A stretch of 64,000 nt of DNA from Pholiota molesta. Taxonomy: Eukaryota; Basidiomycota; Agaricomycetes; Agaricales; Strophariaceae. The notes beneath the pieces were generated by a model. That model worked only from the letters and a program-made list of their open reading frames with translations, was not told where the DNA came from and made no database searches. Shown here piece by piece: positions 31,714 to 42,852 of this stretch (position 1 is the first letter of the stretch; every line of letters begins with the position of its first letter). The stretch is taken from positions 1-64,000 of the forward strand of contig JACGCK010000157.1 in the NCBI GenBank assembly GCA_014925825.1. Direction: 5' to 3'. The position numbers and the translations under genes were made by a program.

Positions 31714-32230
31714 GTCGTCGGGATGTAAAAGGGGATCGTGTCCGATGGGCAAGGACGATCGCACCCACCCAGCACCCAGCAGTCAATGCCTTTTTGGGAT
31801 GATTTTGAAAAAGATCAAGCAGCACGAACTCTTATATTATGGCGCGGCGCGTTTCGCGCGGGCCACAGCTCTCAAATCTTCTCGCGAGGGTCCGCCAATC
31901 AGAGGACTCGACACCATGGATCAGCCCTACGCGAACCTCCGAAATGCCTCTCCCGCCCGCAGTGGCAGACCGCCGGGATGTTTCTGCCCATACACGGCAT
32001 GCCTACCCACGAGATAATGTTGGATTGCCCCTCCACGGAACTTGTTTTGGATCCTTCCTCCACACGCCCACCAAAGCCCACCCTGTAATGTGTATGACGT
32101 CCATTCAAGGCGACGCCGCGCCTCTAAAAATACACTCGTGACCCCATTCTCAATACATAAGGGTTGGCTCAGGACACGGATCTTCTTCCTCATCATCATC
32201 CTTGGGTAGAAGGCTTCCCGACATACCAGA

Positions 32231-34218
32231 ATGTCTGCTCTACACGTTGCGGAAGTTCTGTTGCAACCTCAAAGCATCGCTGCAGTCGCGCTGTGCCTCA
32301 CCACGCTCGTCTTCATCCACCACCGCTTCACCCGCGCCTCCCGTTCTCCACTGCCACCAAGCCCACCGCAGTCCATCCTCGGCAACTCTCTCCCCGATGC
32401 ATTGTACGCATCCTCTTCTCCCTTATCCACCTTCGCGTCTGCTCACCAGTCATCCCAGCGCGTACCGCAAGTTCGAGGAATGGACACAGGAGTACGGCCC
32501 TGTCATCTCATTACGTCAGGGCCTCAGCTACACCATCGTCGTCGGGCGGATGCAGGCCGCCATCGATATCATGGAGCGCGAGGGTGCCTGGCTCGTCGAT
32601 CGGCCGCAGAACATCGCTGCTGGCGAGACGCTCTCTGGGGGGATGCGCATGCTGCTCACACCTGCCGGCGATCGGTTCAAGAAGATGCGACGGTGAGAGA
32701 TATAAAGGAGGTTGTTATGGGATGCTTACGTTCGTTATCGTTATGCAGTGCGATGCATGCCCACTTGCAACCGAAGCTTATTTCGACGTACTCGCCGACA
32801 CTGATGATGAATGCGCGCCGGCACATTCTTGATATCATCGAGACACCAGAGAGACACCAGGACCATGCGAAGAGGTGCGTTAGCATTCTTCCTTTTATCC
32901 CTTTGCTCACCTAGATGGGATTCCTAGGTACTCGGCAGCTGTTGTAATGGCGCTCGCATACGGAAAGAACCCCAAATCATACGACGATCCCGAAGTCGTT
33001 GCCGTGAATCGCTGTCTGACAAGATTAGGAAATACACTTCGACCCGGTGTATGGAAAGTTGAAGCGTACCCTTTCCTGAGGTGTGTAGTAGCTATTTCCC
33101 ATGCGCATCGGAAAATTAAACATGAACAGATACGTCCCGGGATACCTCAAGGAGCTTCAAGACGGCCACGCCGAAGAGCTCAACCTCTTCAAAACCCAAC
33201 TCCTAGAGCTCAAGAAAAAAGCCGTACGCTCCATCCCTCTCTCCCGCGCTAAACCACCAAAGCTAACGGATATCCCACCAGGACCGCGGCGACGAGCTGC
33301 CGCCCTCCTTCGGCAAATACCTCATCGAGCGCCAGGCGGAGCTCGAGCTCTCCACGGACGAGATGGCGTACCTCGCGGGCTCCATGTTCGGCGCGGGCTC
33401 GGACACCAGCGCGTCCGCGATCTCCATCTCCGTCATGGCCGCCGCGCTGCACCCCGAGGCGCAGGCGCGCGTGCAAGCTGAACTGGAGACGGTGGTGGGC
33501 CGCGAACGCGCGCCGACGATGGCGGACGAGGAGATGCTGCCGCAGACGAAGGCGTTCGTTCTGGAGACGTTCAGGTGGAGGCCGGTCAGCGCTGGGAGTG
33601 AGTGCTGTTATTGTTGGATGGGAAACTGATGCTGAGTGGGCTACGATGACTTGTGTAGGCTTCGCGCATAAGGCGACGAAGGATATTATCTGGGGCGGGT
33701 ACCTTATCCCCAAAGGCGCGAGTGTCATCGGAAATGTCTGGTGCGTCATTTTCACCTCACCTTCTCTTCATTGTGAAAGATTTGACTCTTCTCCTGCCCG
33801 TCAGGTCTATTGGCCGCGATCCGGAATACTTCCCCGATCCTGAAAAGTTCGACCCTCAACGATGGATAACCAAGGAGGGCACGCTCAGAGAGGACCTCCA
33901 CACGTATTCCTTTGGTTCAGGACGCCGTGTATGCCCCGGACAACATATTGCCACTGCGTAAGCGCTACTTTATAATTTCCCATAACACCATGCTTACTCC
34001 ATAATCATCCTCTCTCCTAACGTAGTTCCGTATTCCTAAACACCGCTCTCATCCAATGGGCGTTCAACGTCAAGCCCGACCCCTCCTCGCCCATCGACGA
34101 CCTGGCGTTTACCGCGTCCGCGAATACACATCCACTGCCGTTCAAGGTCGTTTTCGAGCCGCGCGTGGCGAAGACAATGGACGGTGTACGGGAGCTGTTG
34201 GAGGACTATGCGCTGTGA
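32231..34218 (+). CDS. cytochrome P450 monooxygenase
   Basis: Nine exons give 510 aa: 32231-32403, 32450-32692, 32749-32874, 32928-33080, 33130-33223, 33282-33597, 33659-33740, 33805-33957 and 34026-34218. An N-terminal membrane anchor (SIAAVALCLTTLVFIHH) is followed by a proline-rich hinge. The I-helix oxygen-binding motif is MFGAGSDTSAS, the K-helix ExxR is ETFRWRPV, the PERF-like segment is FDPQRW, and the heme loop is FGSGRRVCPGQHIA with the Cys thiolate. Microsomal P450s of this kind in Agaricomycetes oxidise lipophilic xenobiotics or secondary metabolites with electrons from CPR; the substrate cannot be told. All motifs and phases are intact. No biosynthetic core enzyme lies beside it. 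Confidence 0.92.
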
Positions 34219-34894
34219 CTGGGTGGATGGATCTGGGAAGCGGAAGGTACATAATGTATTGGATGCTGGGATGGGGTGGATATTGTGGATCGTTTAACTT
34301 AGGCACCTCGATTGTATTTCATACTGTTCAAGTTCGCGCATTTGTATATACGAAACTATGACTTAATCACATTTACCATTATGTGTCTCCCATAGGCAGA
34401 CTCCAGTGGAAAGCGATTGATGATATTCGACCAACCAGTTGATGATAGTCAATCAACTTATGTCTCCTGCAAATACGCAATCAATCGTTTCTTCTTCATT
34501 GAGGAGACTAATTAAAAAACAAGCATGACCGGCGTTGCCCCAGGGTTGCCCAAATCCCTGCTGTCGAACTTGATAAGTCGAATATCTGCTTCAAGGTAAA
34601 CGATACGTCAACAACATTGGATTGAAAGACCCTACGTAATGATCAAATGGTATTCTACAAGACGGAAAAATACATGCAATGGATATCAATATTGGCATGA
34701 GTCTGACCCAGGAGCACAACAATAGAAAAACCACGATCCGGAGATAAATAATTTAAGAACCGATAAGAAAAAATTCGCGTCAAGCAACGGGCAAGGATGG
34801 GTATATGAATGAAGATGAAGCGAACAATTGGAGGAGCATCGTTTGGAGAAGCATCGTTAATCAATAGCGAGGATTTACATTTACTAGCGGGGTA
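34219..34894. other. convergent intergenic region, no gene seen
   Basis: This contains the 3' flanks of the P450 gene and the mucin-stalk gene. The sequence is AT-rich with no supported frame. Confidence 0.4.
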
Positions 34895-36118
34895 TCAACG
34901 CCCACGACCGTAGTCATTCCCCGCCTGTTGGCTGAGAATCTGCGACGGGGGCAGGTAGGCACCCGCAGAATAGCCCGCGTCCGCGTACCCATGGTGGTAG
35001 CCCTGATCGGATCCCTGGGTATAATAACCTCTGTCCGCATAAGGTGCGGGCGCAGGCGCGTAACCGCCGTATGCCTGCGACTGGGGTGGGGGTGGGGCAG
35101 GCGCATAGCCGCCTGGGTAGCGCGGATTGGCGGGGTACGATCCTGAGCCGCCGGTCGTCTGAGCCATGATTGGAATGTTGTTGTTCATCTGAGGGGACGC
35201 CGATGCATAGGGCTTAGGCGGTGTCGAAGTCTCAGTATTCCAGTCTGAGAAAGAGTCAGCGAACGTTCGGAGTGGATGTGGACAACAACGTACAGTTACT
35301 CGCTATCATCGAACTCCGTTTGCTCCTCTGCTTACGCCTCCAGATAATGATCCCAAATACAATAAAAAATAAGACCACGACACCACCCAAAATTCCGCCT
35401 ACGATAGCACCTGTGTGATTTGAGGATGCAGCGCCGTTTGTACCAGAAGCATTGGCAGACGTGGAATCCGCGCCGCTTGTCGCTGTCGTACTCTGAGCCA
35501 CGGAGGTGACGGTAATAGTACTAAGCGGCGGAGGCGTGGTTGAGGTTGAAGTTGTTGTAGCCGATGTGGTGGTTGGCAGGGTGGTCGTCGTGGAACTGCT
35601 AGTAGTGGTACTGCTAGTAGTGGTAGCGGTACCAGTACCAGTAGAAGTAGTGCTAGTTGTGGTAGAAACCCCGTTTTGCAAGACCAGCAAGTAATCCAGG
35701 GAAAATGGATCCGACGCAACGGGATATAAGATGGTTAAAGTATGTGCCCCTTCAGGCAGGACGGGAGACTGGAAGAAGAGTTGGCTGAATTGCGTAGTCC
35801 CTGCTTCGGTTGCTCGAAAAAGAGTTGGAGCACCACCATCGATGCTATAGGCAGATACGGGTGCGACGCCTTTGGGGGTTTTTGCTGGTATTGATCCGTA
35901 GACTCCAATGCTGGAACCTATTTAGTGAAGTGTATCAGCTTTGCCTTCCTTGTGATGTCCAACTGCTATCACGCACCCGTGAAGGTCACCTTCGCAGTTG
36001 AGCCGGCAACAGCAGTAAAAGTGCTAGTGTTATCGAACTCATTCGGAGAAGCAGCTTGCGCCCATCCACCGGTATAAGTAATTGAAGGATCCCTATCGTC
36101 GACCGCCAAAATGCCCAT
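34895..36118 (-). CDS. mucin-stalk single-pass membrane protein with carbohydrate-binding-like ectodomain
   Basis: Three exons, 36118-35977, 35917-35294 and 35244-34895, give 371 aa. The N-terminal module starts VDDRDPSITYTGGW, a motif common in Agaricomycete membrane proteins with a galactose-binding-like beta-sandwich. It is followed by a Ser/Thr stalk of nearly pure Thr/Ser (about residues 135-185), a transmembrane helix (GAIVGGILGGVVVLFFIVFG), a basic stop (WRRKQRSKR), and a cytoplasmic tail rich in Tyr/Gly/Pro with YGGYAPAPAPYADRGYY. It may sense or bind wall polymers, as inference from layout. Only a weak hydrophobic stretch precedes the module. The same frame reads further hydrophobic residues upstream but meets a TGA, so the real start or a first exon may be missing. 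Confidence 0.75.
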
Positions 36119-36941
36119 AATGGAGGCGATCAGGCAGAAACCTTGGATGATAAAGACAGTAAAACGACAGTGAAATCAAAAGAGGGAGACGAGGCGCATC
36201 AACACGAACATCAATGGGGGAGAGAGAAAAAGGTGGGAATATTGTCATTTTACTGATTTTGGTCGCTGTGGGCGAATGCGCGTTGACAACATGTCATCAG
36301 TAAATAAAACAGCCGAAGGGCTTGGCGTTGAATTCGAAAACTCATGTCGGCCGGGGTCACGGGCTCGAGCCGCTAAGTTCAAGTTGAGCCGCACGGCCGT
36401 CATCTGACTGGATAACCACCTGTTGCCTTATGTATCATGACGCGTGGAGATTCTAATCGAAGTTATCGTCATTGCTCCTATTAGTACTGTCAGTACCAAT
36501 TCATTTGCTTATCCAGCAATCATACAAACCGCAGAAACCCCACAATTTGCGAGTTAAGTACAGAATATCAGATAAATTCCTAGATGACGGCGATCATGGC
36601 TTGAATTTGTGAGTCTTGAGAATTATTCGAGTGCATCGACTCTATCGAATTCTATCTCACGAAGAGAGAGATAAAATGTTTTGCACTAGTAATGAACAGG
36701 GGGCCAAGGCGAAGGACATCTGTACCCGACACAGTGAAATTTCGATTGACGACGTGATTCGACAGCGCTCCCAAACGTGGAGGTGCTTAGATATCTACCA
36801 CGCGCAGACGTATCAATCAAATCTTATAGCTCTTATGCGTCGCGATAAGTACTATACCATTTATTGTTAATAGTCACTGGATTTTAAGCTGCAGGATCCA
36901 ACCGCATCCGCAGCGCAATTGAGGGAGTTTTTTGGCATAAC
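36119..36941. other. intergenic, no gene seen
   Basis: This is the upstream region of the mucin-stalk gene and downstream region of the F-box/propeller gene. An 84-codon frame at 36616-36870 starts with TTG and has no motif. Confidence 0.4.
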
Positions 36942-37140
36942 CTACGCCTCTTCCACTGTAGAGTCTGCTTCCGATTGTGGGCTTGCATTTCTCTCAGAGT
37001 CGCCCGGGGCGAAGTTGATCGTATACACGGTTGAAACATGGGATGGCGTTACAGCTTCTTTGCAGAGGTAGGCCGAGTGCAATGCCACGACATGAAAATC
37101 AGTACGAAGTTCCCAAACACGCAAAACAAAAAAAACAAAA

Positions 37141-37173
<33 letters not shown>

Positions 37174-39843
37174 CAATCCTCACCTCCTCTCGGCTCCCTA
37201 GCAACGAAGCTGTCTCCGTTCGGTAGCGCTGGAAATCCTAATCAGTATGAAATGCATACCAATACTTTCGATCCGTCGGAGGAGGCCGAGGAGAGTACGC
37301 ACTATGATACCGCTCCGCATCGTCGTTCTCATACGCTTGGAGTTCCAACTGGTAGTCCCGCTCCCACTTGGCGCATGGGTACCCCTCATACTCGCCTTCG
37401 CCCTCTCCTTTCCCGTCTCTCTCGCGCGCGCCGTCATCATGCACGCCATCGTCATCCGGGCCCACCTCGGTCTCGCCAGGGGGCAGCATCCACCCCATGG
37501 ACTTCGCCGGGTTCCAGTTGAGGTACATCCCGGTGTCCGACATTATGAGGCAGCTCACGGCAGAGAGCCACGATGTGTTCGAGAAGAACGGCACACGAGA
37601 TACCGTCAGGTTGGGGATTCCGTCGACGGGCGGGGATGGGATGTTAGGCGTGATGATATACACCGCGTTTGTCTGTGCACGATAATATCAGGTACAAGTG
37701 AAAACTGGGATACCGCGAGGTGCAGCAAAGGAAACCCACCGTGACGACACCGATCCGCCCGTTTTCGTACGCCAGATACACACTGCCTGCAGCTCGTGGC
37801 GCGCCGAGCTGGACATCGAGGGTGCGGGCGTACACCTCCCGCTCGCGTTCGCGCTGCAGACGCCGGCGTGCGTCGCGAGCCGCACGGAAGGACCCCAAGG
37901 CACGTCGCTGGTCATTGGCTGCCTGTGTCGTTGACGAAGAAGCTGGTGGTGGTGTTGGAGTTGGAGGTGCATCTGATGGGGAGGCGGGAGATGGAGCAGG
38001 TTGCACAGCGGAAAGTGTCTCGAAATAAGGAATGATGAGAACGCGCAGGCCGCCGAGGAGCGCAACAAGGTGCTGGCCGTCTTTTGAAAGATGCGCTATT
38101 AACACCATTTTTTGAGCTAGTCAGTACCATTTTTTAGAGCCTGGAACGGAAATTTAATGCTCACCTGCCATGAACTGGTCAATAACGAGCTTGGGCGACC
38201 GAGACCACTCTTCATAAGTAAACTTCAGCGGCATCCGCACCAGCTCCCGCCCCTCCTTCCGCGCCGCCCCGTACCCATCCACCCTGCTTTTCCCCTTCCC
38301 TTTCTCCCCTCCGCCCTCCGTATCGCCCGCGCCCGCGCCCGCCGCCCACGCATTGCTCGCCACCTCCCACCGCGCCGCCCCGTATCGCGCATGTGTCGAG
38401 GGGATGTCGAGGATCGGCTTCCCCGTCGCACGCGAGAACACGCGCAGGAGATACCGGCCGACGATGACGACGTGCCGGTCCGAGACCTCGACGTACCGGA
38501 TGAGCCCGAGGAAGCGCGGCAGCATGTCTTCGTCGTCGTCGTCATAGTCGCCGTCGTCATCTGGCGGCGGTGGCGACGGAATTTCGTTCCAGTCTGCGTC
38601 GGCTTCAGGAGAGCCCATGGGAGAGAGCGCCATCATGGCGTGGAGGTGCTCGGAGGGCAGGACCGCCTCCGCAAGTTGCCCGTCGCTGATATCGGTAGGA
38701 TTCGCGTGCATGGGGAGCATGTCTTCCGCTTCTCCACTATCGTCATCATCGTCGACATCCATGTCGTCCATCCCCTGGTCCTCCTCCTCCTCCTGAAGGA
38801 CATCGAAATCCGTCAGCGGGAGGACGACCTGTATGCCTTCCAGCGTCTGCACGCGCTCGCCAGTGGGCACGTCCCATAGGAAGGCCTTCTCCATGCTCGA
38901 CGCGAGGAGCGTCGGGAACACAAAGCGGGACGCGCGTGTGGGCTCTGGCATCACCAATAGCGCGTAGGGGCTGAATTGGGCACGGGCACATGGCGGCGGG
39001 GCGGTCGCGGACAGACGTTCGGCCATATTCAGCTGCCGCTGGTCCGGGTGGGAGGTGACAAGAGAACTTGAGGGGGCGGCGTCCTGCGTGCGTCGCCATA
39101 CTTCCGTGTTTCCGTCTTCCCGGTTGAAAATCATGTATCCCCGCTCGTATTCGAGGTGCGCGTACGCAGGCACATACCACTAAACTTACATGAGAACTCG
39201 TATAGAAATGCAAGAGATGTCAGACGCACCACAGGCAATTCCCATAGCACTTCATCGCTCTCCAGATCACGCACGACAAGGCCACCGACGGCGCTGGTAG
39301 CCATAATTAGACCGGCCGTCTCGTCGATCTTGATACGGTGCACCCGGCGGTAAGAACTTCGATTTCGGATGTTCAGGGGAAGCGGCGCGGTCTTCGCGCG
39401 CGGGGAAGGCAGGATGGCCGACGGTGCGCGGGCAGACCAGGCCCTAGCGATGGTCTTTCGTCTGCGGCCTATGTGAGTGACATGCCCGTGTAAGCAAACA
39501 TTCGGAATTGTGAGTCGCACGTACAAAAGTCCTTCCATGACCGCACCCCGCGCATGGCCCGCCGGGAATAGAGAGCCTCGCGCATCCTGTCATCCTCCTC
39601 GGCACTTTGGTTGTCAGCTACTCTGAGTTCCCCAAGCTGCGTCTGCGGAGATGGCACCCAGCCTTCAACCCACGCTGCATTTCGATAGACGGTGCTCTCA
39701 TTCTCATCGACGAACGTTGAGAAATAGTGGTTGATGCGCTGGACCGCAGACAGCGTAGATAGAGGGAGATGGGATAAAATAAGAAGACTTAGTTCTGCGG
39801 GGAGTGTTGTAAGGCCTTGGGCTGTATTTGTAGTCGATTTCAT
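36942..39843 (-). CDS. F-box protein with beta-propeller-like C-terminal region
   Basis: Seven exons give 819 aa: 39843-39525, 39468-39230, 39179-38165, 38095-37740, 37672-37303, 37228-37184 and 37057-36942. The F-box is at residues about 12-55 (LTTLPAELSLLILSHLPLST). The rest contains repeated strand-rich segments typical of WD-like propellers, such as ETAGLIMATSAVGGLVVRDL, AFLWDVPTGERVQTLEG, YVEVSDRHVVIVGRYLL and GSVYLAYENGRIGVV, with long acidic insertions (EEEEDQGMDDMDVDDDDD). It probably acts as a substrate adaptor of an SCF ubiquitin ligase; the target is unknown. Exon 6 is only 45 nt, and intron 6 carries a 31-base poly(A) tract on the plus strand. Confidence 0.8.
37142..37172. repeat. 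A31 homopolymer inside an intron
   Basis: An uninterrupted run of about 31 A on the plus strand lies in intron 6 (37058-37183) of the F-box/propeller gene, where it reads as poly(T) in the transcript sense. It is preceded by an A/C-rich stretch. Length is likely to vary between individuals and reads. Confidence 0.85.
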
Positions 39844-40223
39844 GGGTATTTCTTAGAGCTGGATGTGGTTCTGGTTGAGTTCTGGTGGGGTGTCGGAGTG
39901 TCACGGTGGTGCAATTCATTTCTGATGATGCTAGATAAGATAAGATAAGATGTCTAACGATCCATTGAGAGCACCAGAACTTTGAGAAATACCCCAGAAA
40001 TGTAGTTGGACGCGGATAATACTCATTTCAAGTTCATCTTTATACAATCTTCTTAAATCTGGCGTGTAATTTGTCTACATGAACATGGGGTGTTTAATAA
40101 ATTCAAAATTGATATTACATGTACAGTTGAAACCAAATCGAACATATAAGAATACTACAAAAGTAATGGTACACAATATACTGTACAAGTTCTTCGTCTC
40201 AGGATTTCAGCCTACAACTTGAT
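39844..40223. other. short intergenic region, no gene seen
   Basis: This is the upstream region of the F-box/propeller gene and the 3' flank of the AAA ATPase gene. A GATAA-type microrepeat (GATAAGATAAGATAAG) lies near 39932-39950. Confidence 0.45.
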
Positions 40224-42774
40224 TTACTCATTATGTTTTTCAAACTCTCGCGTGAACTCGTCCAAAGCATCCAAAGTAAGCCTGAGGTGCTCATAGGTAA
40301 CTTTCTCTCCCTTTCCCAGAGCCAGAGAATGAGCCGTCCTCGCTGCGTTCTTGATCTGACGCCCATTGATGCCACGCTTCGCCAGATCTCTGATTTGCTC
40401 CTCCGTGATGCCAGACGCAGAGCTACCCATCTTCTGAATAAAAGCCCTCCACACCTGCTCCTTGGAGTCCTGCGTGAGGTCGCCGAAGTGGAGCGCAACA
40501 TGGATGCGCGAAAGGAAGGCCTCGTCGAAGGCCTTCACGCGGTTGGTGGTGAGGAAGAGGATACCGCGGTAATATTCGACGTGACGAAGGCTAAGTAAAG
40601 ATTCATGTCAACTGGGTTCATGGGTGAAGGCAGCGAATAGAACGCACAACACGGCAACCATCGCATTCCGTTCGAGATCATGCAAAGACCTTCGCTCGAG
40701 GAACACATCCGCTTCGTCGATGAGGACGATCGCCTTCCACGCCGTAGCCACGTTGAAGATCCGCTCGAGAGCCGTATCCAGCGCGCCTGCGTTCGTGCCC
40801 AAGTCGCCGCCTCCAATGATGTACAACGGGCGTTGCACATGCTCACTTGTAGCCTCGGCGGAGAAGGTTTTGCCGACACCAGGTGGACCGAAGAGATTGA
40901 CGACGAGGCCCTGGCCTTTATCCTTGATGAAGTCGTCGAAGCCGATTTCTTTGTGGTGTGCTTCCACCAAGGATTGGAGAAGATGTTTTCGCTCGCCTGG
41001 GAGGACGAGGTTCGCGAATGCATCCGTGTTCCAGTCCACGTCCTGGATCTTCTCAACGTTGAATTGCACTAGTTTGTTATAATTAGCGAGAACGAATCGC
41101 GAGTGTATTGTTCTAGACTTACACCAGACTTTGTCGGAAAGACTGAAACCGAAGACAGTAGCTGGGGCCAATAGAAGATCTTCGTCGGAAATCTCAACAT
41201 CGGGGGTAGCATTAATGGATTGTTGAGCCAGAGTATCTGTGGTGGCCAACACCAACATCAATAGGCTTCATAGTTAGAAAATAGGTTGTTTTACCAGAGG
41301 GGGCGGCAACCAAAGGAGGCGGAATGTAATTTCCGAATTCATCATACTCAGGTCGATATAAACGCGGGTCAGGGGCTCCACTGCCTGCAGCCAGATGGAA
41401 GCGTGGGTCATTGGCTCCACCTGCAACGTCGTCGGCCTTGGGTGGAACAGGTACAGGGAGGATATGATTTTGGTTCAGACGACGGAATGCTGCTCTGTCA
41501 ACCATGATTCGGCTTCGAATCTGAAGAAAGGAGGTAAGCAACGGGAATATGGTAAGCAATGTTCTTGAACACTGACATTATGCTTTACAAGTATTTCCCC
41601 ATTTTTGATGGCGGCAAGGCCGTCGTATTCCATATGATGTGTCCCAATCAAAGAGACCCATTTCTTAGAGCGCTTCCTGATCATGTCTTCCAACCCTTTT
41701 GGATCGGGATGGAACTGGAGAGGATAAGCGTCCAGGGAATCAATCTTGAATGTACCCTTCATCACACGAATGTGGACAGTAGTCTGCACTCGGCCCACTA
41801 CGACACTCTGGGTGATGGGACGGTCCACCAAGTCGATACTTTCCAGATTGAGCTGGAACACGGCCTTGCCTTCGACGGCCGTGCGCGTCCAGGAAGCAAG
41901 CTGGAACAGCCGAATAAGACCAGTTATGGAGCAGCGTCCGACCATCACGCTGCGCGGGACAAGAATGGCGTAGAGGAGGTCGAACGTAATCTCTCCGTGG
42001 GAGGTCAGGTGGTCGATCTTGTTCAGGGTGATGCGGAAGTCGCTGGCAATGGTGGACGTCAAGACGTTGACGGAGGCGAGGACGTGGTTTTCCTCAGTGC
42101 TCCGCGACGTCTTGGCCTTGAGATCAGCCGCGTACTGAAGGAAGGAGGGATAGTAGGCGATAAAGATTTCTGGATCCAACTGTCAAGAATACTAAGTCAG
42201 TCAAAGTCAAACAAGTTGAAGGGACGTTCAGGTACCTCCAACGGATCGTTGTTCCAGGAGATACCTGGCCACGACTTGATGACATCTTTACATGCTTTGA
42301 GAAGGTAACCGCTTTTGATCACGACTTTGAACGAGGGATCGATATTCTCTTGCTTAGAGACAGTGCGAACGATGCTACATAGAAGAGCGTATTCAGCAAC
42401 ACATTCTATGATGATGTAGTATTGAGCTTCTTACACGAAAGTGAAATCCTTCCAGATATCGTTAGTACCTCCGCCAATGATGGGGATGGTCTCGATGGTG
42501 ACATTAGCGCTCGTATTCTAGGAACAGTGTGTCAGTATCGCAGTACGACGTCAAGAGAATGGTTGAACTGCACCCTGTACTTCCATGACTTGGTCCACCA
42601 GCTGTAATAGTAGTCGACACGCTTCACCTTCAACGCTGGCACAGGCAGGTGCTCGTCCTTTGCGACGGCGGTGATTTTGGACTCGTTGTCCTCAAAGATG
42701 GAGGCCTCCTCAGCGACTTGAGAGGAAGGCCCAGCGGACGACTTTCTGACGAGACTGGAGAAGCGGCGATGCAT
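40224..42774 (-). CDS. AAA+ ATPase with fungal N-terminal extension
   Basis: Eight exons give 717 aa: 42774-42574, 42517-42435, 42374-42236, 42179-41577, 41520-41295, 41236-41123, 41068-40648 and 40590-40224. The long N-terminal half carries IRSRIMVDRAAFRRLNQNH, seen in fungal AAA proteins of the DUF7025 type. The ATPase core has Walker A GPPGVGKTFSAE, Walker B AIVLIDEADVFLE, sensor LFLTTNRV and arginine finger SRIHVAL, then the C-terminal lid GINGRQIKNAART. The domain has one ATPase module. The cellular client is unknown; relatives include Bcs1- and CDC48-like enzymes. The frame is open to another ATG at 42852 (743 aa), but a TATTTAAA box near 42817 lies between the two, so 42774 is preferred. 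Confidence 0.88.
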
Positions 42775-42852
42775 AGTAGGTAATGATAGCCCTCGTTTGA
42801 ATCCCTTCCTCTTTAAATACCAGGTCAGAGTGACAACCAAAGCAGTGGACAA

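Larger units (their letters stand above)
30795..32230. other. intergenic region with an internal duplication
   Basis: No gene was seen. A direct repeat of about 140-155 bp is described separately. Frames such as 31080-31484 lack any motif. Confidence 0.4.

Noticed and set aside
38157..38879. 240-codon plus-strand frame
   Set aside because: Antisense to the F-box/propeller gene, whose exons join cleanly on the minus strand.
41559..42308. 249-codon plus-strand frame
   Set aside because: Antisense to the AAA ATPase gene.
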